Shown one piece after another: positions 1-6,556 of a DNA stretch of 35,696 bases. This stretch comes from DASXRA01 sp036506155. Its GTDB lineage: Bacteria > Actinomycetota > Actinomycetes > Mycobacteriales > Jatrophihabitantaceae. Both the position numbers and the translations under genes were made by a program. Under the pieces are notes generated by a model, which did no database searches, was not told the origin of the DNA, and was given only the letters and a program-made list of their open reading frames with translations. Where the stretch lies: positions 1 through 35,696 of the forward strand of contig DASXSF010000018.1 in NCBI GenBank assembly GCA_036506155.1, read 5' to 3'. How positions within the stretch are numbered: the first letter of the stretch is position 1; each line of letters opens with the position of its first letter.

Positions 1-390
1 CTGTTCGTCACGCTGTCGCTCGTCGCGCTGAACCGCGTCCCCGAAGCCGACTCCGGGGTGGCCTCCAGCCTGCTCAACACCGGCCAGCAACTCGGCGGCT
101 CCATCGGGCTGGCGCTGCTCGGCACCGTCGCCTGGACCGTCGTCGCCCACAGCACCCACGCCCTGGCCGCCCACGCCGCGCGGGCCGGGCACCCGGTGCA
201 CCCGGGCGGGCCGGTGGCCGCAGCGATCTACAACCATGCCCTCGCCACCGGGTTCACCCGCGGGTTCCTCGTCGCCGCCGGGATCGCCCTGCTCACCCTC
301 GCCATCAACATCACCGTGATCCGGATCCGCCGCGCCGACCTCGCCGGCGCCCAGCAACCGGTACCCGCCGTGCCCGCCGAACCGGCATAA
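1..390 (+). CDS. MFS drug exporter, C-terminal end (partial)
   Basis: The reading frame is open from the first base and ends in TAA at 388-390, so this is the last 129 residues of a gene starting outside the window. The sequence LNRVPEADSGVASSLLNTGQ followed by GGSIGLALLGTV is the loop and helix typical of the late part of 14-TM DHA2 (EmrB/QacA) proton-driven multidrug exporters. A further hydrophobic helix (GFLVAAGIALLTLAINITVI) is followed by a charged, proline-rich cytoplasmic tail. The family is reasonably sure; the substrate cannot be told from this fragment. Confidence 0.8.
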   Translation: MFVTLSLVALNRVPEADSGVASSLLNTGQQLGGSIGLALLGTVAWTVVAHSTHALAAHAARAGHPVHPGGPVAAAIYNHALATGFTRGFLVAAGIALLTLAINITVIRIRRADLAGAQQPVPAVPAEPA

Positions 391-455
391 CCGCGGGGAC
401 AAGGCAGCCGTTAGCAGACGGTCGATGACAACTCCCGCATCCACCGGAGGCACTC

Positions 456-821
456 ATGTCGCTGTCCGAGCATGAACAACAGGTACTCGACGCGATCGAG
501 CGCGACCTCACCAATGTCGCCGCCGACGGCCACCTCCCGTCGGGGTGGCGACGCCCGGGTCGGCTCGCTCGCGCCGGGCGCGGCGGCGCGCTAGTCGTTG
601 GCGTACTGCTCATCGGCGTGGGGCTCGTGCACCCGAGCGCCGCGGGCGAGGCGATCGCCGTCGCGGGATACCTCGTCCTCGTCGGCGCGCTCTCGGCGGT
701 CCTCGACGCTCGCCGCCGGTACGGTTTGCGGCCGGCATGGTCGCGCCTGTGGCGGCTGCTTGCCAGCAGAAGCACTACGCCGCAACGAGGAGACGACAGC
801 GGCCCGGCGGAGCCGGCCTAG
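456..821 (+). CDS. DUF3040 domain-containing small membrane protein
   Basis: This 121-residue protein opens with MSLSEHEQQVLDAIERDL, the hallmark of the actinobacterial DUF3040 family. A basic linker follows, then two hydrophobic stretches (about residues 45-60 and 65-83) that probably form a hairpin in the membrane, and a polar, alanine/proline-ending tail. The ATG is preceded by CCGGAGGC at good Shine-Dalgarno spacing, which fixes the start. It lies 65 bp after the MFS gene on the same strand and may be cotranscribed. The family function is unknown. Confidence 0.85.
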   Translation: MSLSEHEQQVLDAIERDLTNVAADGHLPSGWRRPGRLARAGRGGALVVGVLLIGVGLVHPSAAGEAIAVAGYLVLVGALSAVLDARRRYGLRPAWSRLWRLLASRSTTPQRGDDSGPAEPA

Positions 822-1516
822 ACCTTGCGCCCCAAGATCAACTCGGACAGGTCACGCTGCCGGGTTGATGTCATCGGGGTTCCATCCTTTCGCGGTAGGC
901 AGGTCAGGTCGAGCACGGTGGTGCCCGTAGCCCCGGTTGTCCGTAGTCGAGCCCGATGATCGGTCGGCTCCACTCGGTGGGCCTCCTATGCAGCAACGAT
1001 TGAGCAGTCGGCGTGGTGCTACAGCCGGGCGGCGGGCAAGCTCGCAATCACCGCGAGGCGTCGCGCAGCACGACAGATTCGCGCAGCGCCTGCGGCCCCC
1101 CACTTTGTGCCTCGTCGATGTCGCAGTGCACTTGCCCGGCTGCGTCTGACCACTCTCCGCCAACGCCGTCGAGGCTCACCTCACCCGCTCAGAGCACGGT
1201 GGTCGCGCAGTACGCCGAATATGGGGCAGAGGGAAGCGATTGCCGCAGGATCGCGACGGCGTCGTTATGTGCGGGCGTCAGCGTTGCCGGCTATGCGGCG
1301 AGGACATCCGTCTACGCGAGGTCTTGGGGTTGCGGCATCCGGGCGTGCGCCCGAGTCAAGGACGAGCGCGCGGCGCCGACCCAGAAGCGCGGCAGCTATT
1401 GCCGCGTGGTTAACGCCGCGAATACCTGACGCCACCGTCTCTGCTGAGCCGAAACAGCAGTCAGCTGGCAGTGCCCTCGCTGGCGGCCGAAGCCGCCCCC
1501 CATCCGGACGGCAGCG
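822..1516. other. Gene-free stretch of about 695 bp
   Basis: The open frames here on both strands are low-complexity, rich in Arg, Ser and Pro, lack ribosome binding sites and resemble no family I know. The gap lies between the stop of the DUF3040 gene and the stop of the DUF899 gene, so it is a convergent region with no need for promoters. I see no convincing terminator hairpin, repeat or RNA gene. Its size suggests decayed sequence, but no remnant is recognisable. Confidence 0.5.
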
Positions 1517-2254
1517 TCAGTCCGGATACTCGTCCTTTCGCCAACTGCGGGGCTCGGCGGGTTGACGCTTCGGCGTTCGCTCGAGCAGGAAGCTGTAGTA
1601 CGGCGCGACAAACGGGTCGGGCGCCGACACGGTGTAGGTGTGATAGACGGTCGCGTTCTCGCGCGCGAAGGCGATCCAGCTCGGGTTCTCGCGCAGCCCG
1701 TCCTTGAGTTCGGCCCCGATCTGGCGTGACCACTCCTCGAGCCAGTCCGGCGGGTTGTCGATCATCTGCCTGACTTCGGGAATCTGCTGCGCCTGCTCCT
1801 CGGTCAGCGCAAGGCCGAATTCGAAGGCGAAGTCGCTGTTGTAGGTGGAGACATACGGGAACTGCCAGCCCATCCGCCGCTTGTAGGCGGCCAGCCGCTC
1901 GATCGGCGCCCGCGAGAAGCAAAGCAGCGTCACGTCGCGGTGGTTCAAGTGGACAAGCGAGCCATCGAGCCCGTCGGCCAGGCCCGTGCAGCCGGGGCAG
2001 GCGCCGAGCGTGTAGTCGGGACCGAACATGACGTTGTAGGCGAGCAGCTGTGAGCGCCCGTCGAAGAGCTCGGCGAGCGTCTTCCTCCCGTCCTCGGTGT
2101 CGAACTCGTACTCCTTCTCGACCGCGACCCAGGGGAGATCGCGACGCTTTTCGTTGATCTCCTCGATTCGCTCCGCCTGCTCCGCCTCAAGCCTTGCAAG
2201 CTCGCCCCGGGCCGCCCGCCATTCCTCACGCGTTCCGATCTCGTGTTCAGGCAT
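1517..2254 (-). CDS. DUF899 family thioredoxin-like protein
   Basis: The 245-residue product matches the DUF899 family of predicted thioredoxin-fold proteins: an N-terminal EWRAARGELARLEAE helix, LPWVAVEKEYEFDTEDG, an active-site-like CPGCTGLADGLDG, and a long C-terminal half with WQFPYVSTYNSDFAFEFG. The two cysteines of CPGC sit where thioredoxins have CxxC. The start chosen is the ATG at 2254 because GGAGGGAGA lies just upstream; an in-frame ATG 33 bases further up has no such site. The C-terminal YHTYTVSAPDPFVAPYYSFL is also typical. Substrate and partner are unknown; a redox role is inferred from the fold. Confidence 0.85.
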   Translation of the reverse strand: MPEHEIGTREEWRAARGELARLEAEQAERIEEINEKRRDLPWVAVEKEYEFDTEDGRKTLAELFDGRSQLLAYNVMFGPDYTLGACPGCTGLADGLDGSLVHLNHRDVTLLCFSRAPIERLAAYKRRMGWQFPYVSTYNSDFAFEFGLALTEEQAQQIPEVRQMIDNPPDWLEEWSRQIGAELKDGLRENPSWIAFARENATVYHTYTVSAPDPFVAPYYSFLLERTPKRQPAEPRSWRKDEYPD

Positions 2255-2757
2255 GTCGTCTCCCTCCGTCGGACTCAAACGTTCCACGAGCCGATCCCAT
2301 CGTCGGATCAGACGCTAACGGGATCACGAACGTAGACCCGCAGCGACCCGGAAACTCATCGCATCGGCTCCAAAGATGCCCTCCAAAACGCGCGGTCGAC
2401 GACCAACCAGGCGTCACAGAGGCCGTTCCGGGACGCCCAGAACGGGCACGCAGAACATCGCCGCATTCTGCGCTCCGGACGCGCAGATCGAGACGGATAT
2501 CTGAATGCTGCCACTGGCGTCAGAGGTCCAGCCACGGCCAAATCGATCTTGAAAGTCATTCACTCGCTCGTTACGCGAGTGGTGATCAAATGGGGCACAT
2601 AGCCATAACGGGTATGCGTCATAGCATCGGGGACGCGCGTCCTTGATCGCCCACGTGTCACGGACTTCTCACGGAAGACTCTGGGACCCCTCGGATCGGG
2701 TCGATTCTGCGGATGCCGGCCGGACGCAGAGCCCAAGAAATGGGACCTATAGACTAG
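2255..2757. other. Gene-free stretch upstream of DUF899 gene
   Basis: This 500-bp gap must contain the promoter of the DUF899 gene at its left end. No open frame in it has a recognisable product or ribosome binding site. A perfect 7-bp hairpin (CACTCGC at 2561-2567, GCGAGTG at 2575-2581) is the only clear structure; it has no T-tract. At 2743 there is a half-site GGGACCTATAGAC resembling one arm of the dyad found elsewhere in the window. The right end adjoins a protease remnant, so part of this DNA is probably decayed coding sequence. Confidence 0.4.
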
Positions 2758-2973
2758 CCGGACGAGGTGCCCGTGATTGGGAGCGACGGCGGCGCGCACT
2801 GGCGGCCGGTCGAAGCCGATCCGCTGGGCGGCGGCCGCTTCCTCGCCGAGCTAACGTTCCCGCGTCTCGCCGGCACCTCGGGGCTGGTAGGCCTGCGCGT
2901 CGAGGCATGGGACGCGGACGGCAACCGTACGGTCCAGACCGTCAGCAACGCGTTCGGGCTCGCGGCCCGCTGA
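2758..2973 (+). pseudogene. C-terminal remnant of a probable S8 (subtilisin-like) protease
   Basis: After an in-frame TAG at 2755 the frame reads a compact beta-domain: GSDGGAHWRPVEADPLGGGR, then GLVGLRVEAWDADGNRTVQT and a short tail ending at TGA 2971-2973. This pattern (SxDGG.W, then LRV.A.DA.GN...QT) is typical of the extreme C-terminus of secreted actinobacterial S8 peptidases. No catalytic domain, signal peptide or ribosome binding site is found upstream, so it appears to be the stranded end of a deleted gene. The in-frame GTG codons could start a 68-residue ORF, but an independent function is doubtful. The family assignment rests on pattern recall. Confidence 0.5.
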
Positions 2974-3219
2974 GCCGGGCCGGATTTGTCGAGGCCGGTC
3001 GGCGACCCGTCACCAGCAATGCGCCTTGCGAGAGAACCGGAGACGTCGCAGTCGCCGGCGATACCGCTCGACGTCTTCGCCGAAGACGCCATCGACATGC
3101 ACGCCTACGCGTCGTCGCCGGTCAGGCGGGGCTGCCGGTCCTCCTTCGATTGAGAGGTAACCGGACATTCCCGCCGCCTCGTTGATCACTTCCGACGCGG
3201 CCGAATGCCACGGCGGTGA

Positions 3220-4020
3220 TCATCGGGTGCGCTCCTTGCGGAAGAGGGACTTGGACCAGACGTAGCCGACGATCGCGAACAGCACACACCAGCCGACCGC
3301 GAGCAGCCCGCTGTCGCCGACCGAGGTGCCGAGCAGCAGGCCACGGACCGTCTTGATAACCGGGGTGAACGGCTGGTACTCGGCGAACCAGCGCAGCCAG
3401 CCCGGCAGCGAGTCGTTCGGTACGAAGCCGCTGCCCAGGAACGGCAGCAGAGTAAAGATCATTGGCGTGTTGCTGGCCGTTTCCACCGACTTCGCGTTCA
3501 ATCCGACCGCAACGGCCATCCACGTCAACGCGAGCGTGACGAGCAACAACAGCCCGATGACGGCCAGCCATTCGACCGGGCCGGCGGACGGACGGAAGCC
3601 GACCAGCAGCGCGACACCGAGCACCACGGCCAACCCGATCGCCGTCTGGATCAGCGTGCCGACCACATGTCCGGTGAGCACCGACGCCTTGCTGATCGAC
3701 ATGATGCGGAACCGAGCCATGATGCCCTGGGTCATGTCCATGGCCACCGAGATGGCGGTGCCCAGGATCGCGCCGGTGATCGTGATGATCAGGATGGTCG
3801 GCGTGACGAAGCCGATGTAGGCCTGTCTCCCGATCGCGCCGTCGGCCGCCGCGCCGCCGAGGCCGTTGCCCAACGTGCCGCCGAAGACATAGACGAACAG
3901 CAGCAGGAACAGGATCGGCTGCCCGAGCAGCATCAGGGTGAGGGAGGGATAGCGCTGCATGCGCCGCAGGTTGCGGCGCAGCATCGTGAGCGAGTCCCGC
4001 ATGGGATAGGTCATGGTCAT
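3220..4020 (-). CDS. ABC-2 type transporter permease (DrrB-like)
   Basis: The 266-residue integral membrane protein has about six hydrophobic segments in the ABC-2 arrangement: SLTLMLLGQPILFLLLFVYV, then around residues 70-95, 110-135, 143-165, 175-195 and a last helix near 240-258. The family motif region GFVPNDSLPGWLRWFAEYQP followed by PFTPVIKTVRGLL is characteristic of DrrB/NodJ-type exporters for antibiotics or lipids. Its ATG overlaps the TGA of the ATPase gene upstream (ATGA at 4017-4020), implying translational coupling and a one-to-one complex. The substrate is unknown; the family often confers self-resistance or exports lipids. Confidence 0.92.
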   Translation of the reverse strand: MTMTYPMRDSLTMLRRNLRRMQRYPSLTLMLLGQPILFLLLFVYVFGGTLGNGLGGAAADGAIGRQAYIGFVTPTILIITITGAILGTAISVAMDMTQGIMARFRIMSISKASVLTGHVVGTLIQTAIGLAVVLGVALLVGFRPSAGPVEWLAVIGLLLLVTLALTWMAVAVGLNAKSVETASNTPMIFTLLPFLGSGFVPNDSLPGWLRWFAEYQPFTPVIKTVRGLLLGTSVGDSGLLAVGWCVLFAIVGYVWSKSLFRKERTR

Positions 4021-4949
4021 TTCAGTGCCTCAGGTTGCGTCTGGTGGCCGGTGAGGGTGAGGAAGACGTCGTCGAGGTCCGGGGTGTGCATGGCGATGCC
4101 GTCCACGGCGACGCCGTCGAGTCGGTCGAGCAGCGCACGCAGCGATGCCACCGAACCGTCCGTCGGCACCTGCAGCGTCAGCGCCTCTTTGTCCACAGTG
4201 GACGCATCGAGATCGGCTGCGGCGTGCCGCAACGCTTCGCCGTCGGTGAAGGTGAGCTTGACGTGGCCGCCGGGGACCCGGCGTTTCAGCTCGTCCGGGG
4301 TGCCCTCGGCGATGATCCGGCCGTGATCGAGTACCGCGATCCGGTCGGCGAGATGGTCTGCCTCGTCCAGGTATTGGGTCGTGAGGAAGATCGTCACGCC
4401 GTCGGCGACCAGGTCGCGGACGATGTCCCACATCGTCTGCCGGCTACGTGGGTCGAGGCCAGTGGTCGGCTCGTCCAGGAAGATCACCTTCGGGTCACCG
4501 ACCAGTGTCATCGCCAGGTCGAGCTTGCGCCGCATGCCGCCGGAGTAGGTAGCGGGGATCGTTTTCGCAGCGTCGGTCAACCCGAACCGGGCCAGTAATT
4601 CGGCGGCCCTGGCCCGGCCGGTCGTGCGCGGCAGGTGGTGCAGGTCGGCCATGAGCATCAGGTTCTCCTCGCCGTTCAACAGGTCGTCGACGGCGGAGAA
4701 CTGGCCGGTAACACCGATGGCGCGTCGGATGCCGTCCGGGTTTTCGGCGAGGTCGGCGCCGGCAACGGTCGCGCTGCCGGCGTCCGGCGTGATCAGCGTG
4801 GACAGAATGTTGACGATCGTGGTCTTGCCGGCGCCGTTCGGTCCGAGCATCGCGAACACGCTGCCCGGCCTGACGTCGAGGTCGATGCCGTCAAGCACCA
4901 CCTTGTCCGCGTAGGACTTGCGCAGTCCTCGGGCGGATATGGCGTTCAA
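4017..4949 (-). CDS. ABC transporter ATPase (DrrA-like)
   Basis: This 310-residue cytoplasmic ATPase has Walker A GPNGAGKT (36-43), the signature YSGGMRRK (135-142) and Walker B VIFLDEP (155-161). The switch-region histidine is replaced by glutamine (TTQYLDEAD), as is usual in the DrrA subfamily. A C-terminal extension of about 80 residues ends with DLDDVFLTLTGH, also a DrrA trait. The start is TTG at 4949, supported by GAGGGG six bases upstream; no ATG is well placed. It is the third gene of the operon, 20 bp after the DUF4097 gene and overlapping the permease. Confidence 0.93.
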   Translation of the reverse strand: MNAISARGLRKSYADKVVLDGIDLDVRPGSVFAMLGPNGAGKTTIVNILSTLITPDAGSATVAGADLAENPDGIRRAIGVTGQFSAVDDLLNGEENLMLMADLHHLPRTTGRARAAELLARFGLTDAAKTIPATYSGGMRRKLDLAMTLVGDPKVIFLDEPTTGLDPRSRQTMWDIVRDLVADGVTIFLTTQYLDEADHLADRIAVLDHGRIIAEGTPDELKRRVPGGHVKLTFTDGEALRHAAADLDASTVDKEALTLQVPTDGSVASLRALLDRLDGVAVDGIAMHTPDLDDVFLTLTGHQTQPEALK

Positions 4950-4969
4950 TGTGTTCCCCTCGTTGATTT

Positions 4970-5812
4970 TCAGGCGCGGCGGACGGTGACATCGCCGAAC
5001 CCGGTGTTGGCGTGGATCTCGACCTTGTCGGCGTGCTCGGCGGGCGCACCGGACGCGGTCATCTCGTTGCGCACCTTGCCGAACTTGGTCGTGACATCCA
5101 GCCAGGCGGCGCTGCCCTCGCGGACTCCGATCTCGATCTCGCCCATCGCGGTCTCCAACGTCAGCGACCCGCGCACCGCGTCGAGCACGCGCACCGCCCC
5201 GTTCGCGGTCTTCGCGTCGACGTCGTCGGCCGCCTCCTCGACGGTGACGTCGCCATTGGCGGCGCGGACCTTGAGAGGCGCGTGCGCGGCGCCGACGACG
5301 GTGTCGCCGTTGGAGTTCTTCAGCTCGCCGCGGCCGGCGAGTTCGGCGACGTGAAGGCGCCCGGCAGTCGTGACGCTCACCTTGCCGGTGACCCGGTTGC
5401 CGAGCACATTGCCGGTCCCGGAGCTCACCAACAGCGCGGCGGCTTCGTCGAACTGGACGTGGCCGAGCCCGGTCTTGTAGCTGACGTCGCCGAGCCGGCC
5501 GGTGGCGGTCAGGTCACCCATCCCGCTCTTGCCGTGCACATGCGACCCGGCAGGCAGTTCCACGGTGACCTCGATCGAGCGGTTCTTGCTGGGCCCGATG
5601 AGCGGGTTGTACCTCGGTCCGCGGACTGTCAGCGTGTTGCCGGCGAAGTCGACCGTCGTGCGCGCGACGGCGTCGATGTCGGCCGCGTTGTCCGGGTTGG
5701 TCGGCCGGATCTCGACGACCGTGTCGATCCGCTCGCCGGCGACGACGGTGACGGAGCCGACGCCGGGTTCGATGTTGGCGGTAATCGGTTCCGGCGTGTC
5801 GAATTTAGGCAT
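4970..5812 (-). CDS. DUF4097 family beta-strand repeat protein
   Basis: The 280-residue product consists of short repeating beta-strands with a periodic G-D-V/T pattern (VELPAGSHVHGKSGMGDLTA, LKVRAANGDVTVEEAADDVD, GFGDVTVRRA), typical of the DUF4097 beta-helix or 'putative adhesin' family. There is no signal peptide or membrane helix, so it appears cytoplasmic. The ATG has GAGGGA upstream. It lies between a DNA-binding regulator (43 bp upstream) and a DrrAB-type transporter (20 bp downstream), a gene order I associate with this family in actinomycetes. A sensing or accessory role for the transporter is inference only. Confidence 0.85.
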   Translation of the reverse strand: MPKFDTPEPITANIEPGVGSVTVVAGERIDTVVEIRPTNPDNAADIDAVARTTVDFAGNTLTVRGPRYNPLIGPSKNRSIEVTVELPAGSHVHGKSGMGDLTATGRLGDVSYKTGLGHVQFDEAAALLVSSGTGNVLGNRVTGKVSVTTAGRLHVAELAGRGELKNSNGDTVVGAAHAPLKVRAANGDVTVEEAADDVDAKTANGAVRVLDAVRGSLTLETAMGEIEIGVREGSAAWLDVTTKFGKVRNEMTASGAPAEHADKVEIHANTGFGDVTVRRA

Positions 5813-5855
5813 GGGTATTCCCTCGATTCTTTAGGAGAGCGAATTCGTGATCTGG

Positions 5856-6377
5856 TCAGCTGACCCAGCCGGTGACGTGCTGCTTCGCCCGTCCGCCGGG
5901 TGATTTCTCGTTCGTGGTCGTCTGGCTGGGCATGCGCAGCGCGGCGGACGCGGCCCGGGTGAGCCAGGCGTTCACCGACCGGCCCTGAGCGGCGGCGGCC
6001 TCCTCGATGCGTGCCTTGAGCGCTTCGGGCACCCGGAAGTTGATCCGGGCGGTCGCGCCCTCCGCGTCCATTGGTGTGTCGTCTGGCTCCGCTGGCGCCA
6101 GGGCTGGCGCCACTGGTGGCGCCGCCGGCTCGACGATTGGTGCCGTGACAGCGAAACTCGGTTCGCCGCCGCGCAACCGCACCTCGACGGACCCCGGCGC
6201 GAGATCACTGGTGATCTCGTCCGCCGCCCTCGACAGTGCTTCGAGCAGGACCAACTGGAATGCCGACGCCAGCGGTGCAGTCAACCGTTCCGCCAACGCC
6301 ACCGCCTCCGGCCCGCCCGCCTCGGCGGCCACTGCCAGCTCCCGTTGAACCCTGTCCACGAACACCGTCAAGTCCAT
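5856..6377 (-). CDS. Ribbon-helix-helix regulator (HicB/Arc-like)
   Basis: The 173-residue protein begins MDLTVFVDRVQRELAVAAEA, has a proline/alanine-rich linker (about residues 75-105), and carries a ribbon-helix-helix DNA-binding domain near residues 108-148: ARINFRVPEALKARIEEAAA followed by QGRSVNAWLTRAASAAL. The chosen ATG at 6377 is the start of the conserved N-terminal domain; the frame stays open far upstream, but that part is Arg/Pro-rich and not protein-like. It heads the DUF4097-DrrAB operon. A perfect inverted repeat touches its start codon (separate entry), suggesting autoregulation. It is often annotated as a HicB-type antitoxin, but no HicA-like toxin gene is present. Confidence 0.8.
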   Translation of the reverse strand: MDLTVFVDRVQRELAVAAEAGGPEAVALAERLTAPLASAFQLVLLEALSRAADEITSDLAPGSVEVRLRGGEPSFAVTAPIVEPAAPPVAPALAPAEPDDTPMDAEGATARINFRVPEALKARIEEAAAAQGRSVNAWLTRAASAALRMPSQTTTNEKSPGGRAKQHVTGWVS

Positions 6378-6406
6378 GACGCCATAGTGGCACCTAAATG
6401 GCGTCA
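6377..6406 (-). promoter_or_regulatory. Perfect 9-bp inverted repeat at the RHH start codon
   Basis: TGACGCCAT (6377-6385) and ATGGCGTCA (6398-6406) are exact reverse complements separated by 12 bp. The left arm includes the first base of the regulator's ATG. RHH repressors characteristically bind short inverted or direct repeats overlapping their own promoter or start, so this is the obvious candidate operator for autoregulation of the operon. The spacing puts the arms 21 bp apart centre to centre, about two helical turns. Confidence 0.55.
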
Positions 6407-6449
6407 CCGCAACCCATTCCGGCGCCACCAGGTCGGGGTTCCGCCTCCT

Positions 6450-6465
6450 GGGCCGAAATCGGCCC
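6450..6465. promoter_or_regulatory. 16-bp palindrome in the divergent RHH/LAL promoter gap
   Basis: GGGCCGAAATCGGCCC consists of two 7-bp arms around AA. It lies between the divergent starts at 6377 and 6557, 44 bp from the inverted repeat beside the RHH gene. The 2-base spacer disfavours an RNA hairpin and favours a dimeric protein site. The protein that would bind it is unknown; the LuxR-type regulator next door is one candidate. Confidence 0.35.
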
Positions 6466-6556
6466 GGGAACCGTCGTGTCGACGTCCTGGCATCCGGCAG
6501 GGGAGGCGCGGGATCCTGCTCTACGAGGGCGTTGGTGATGGCCCCGGGGGTGTGCG

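Noticed and set aside
2743..2757. GGGACCTATAGACTA as a further dyad box
   Set aside because: Only the left arm fits; the right arm lacks GNCCC.
5856..6377. HicAB toxin-antitoxin pair
   Set aside because: The RHH protein could be called HicB-like, but no small HicA-type toxin is adjacent; the downstream genes are DUF4097 and an exporter.
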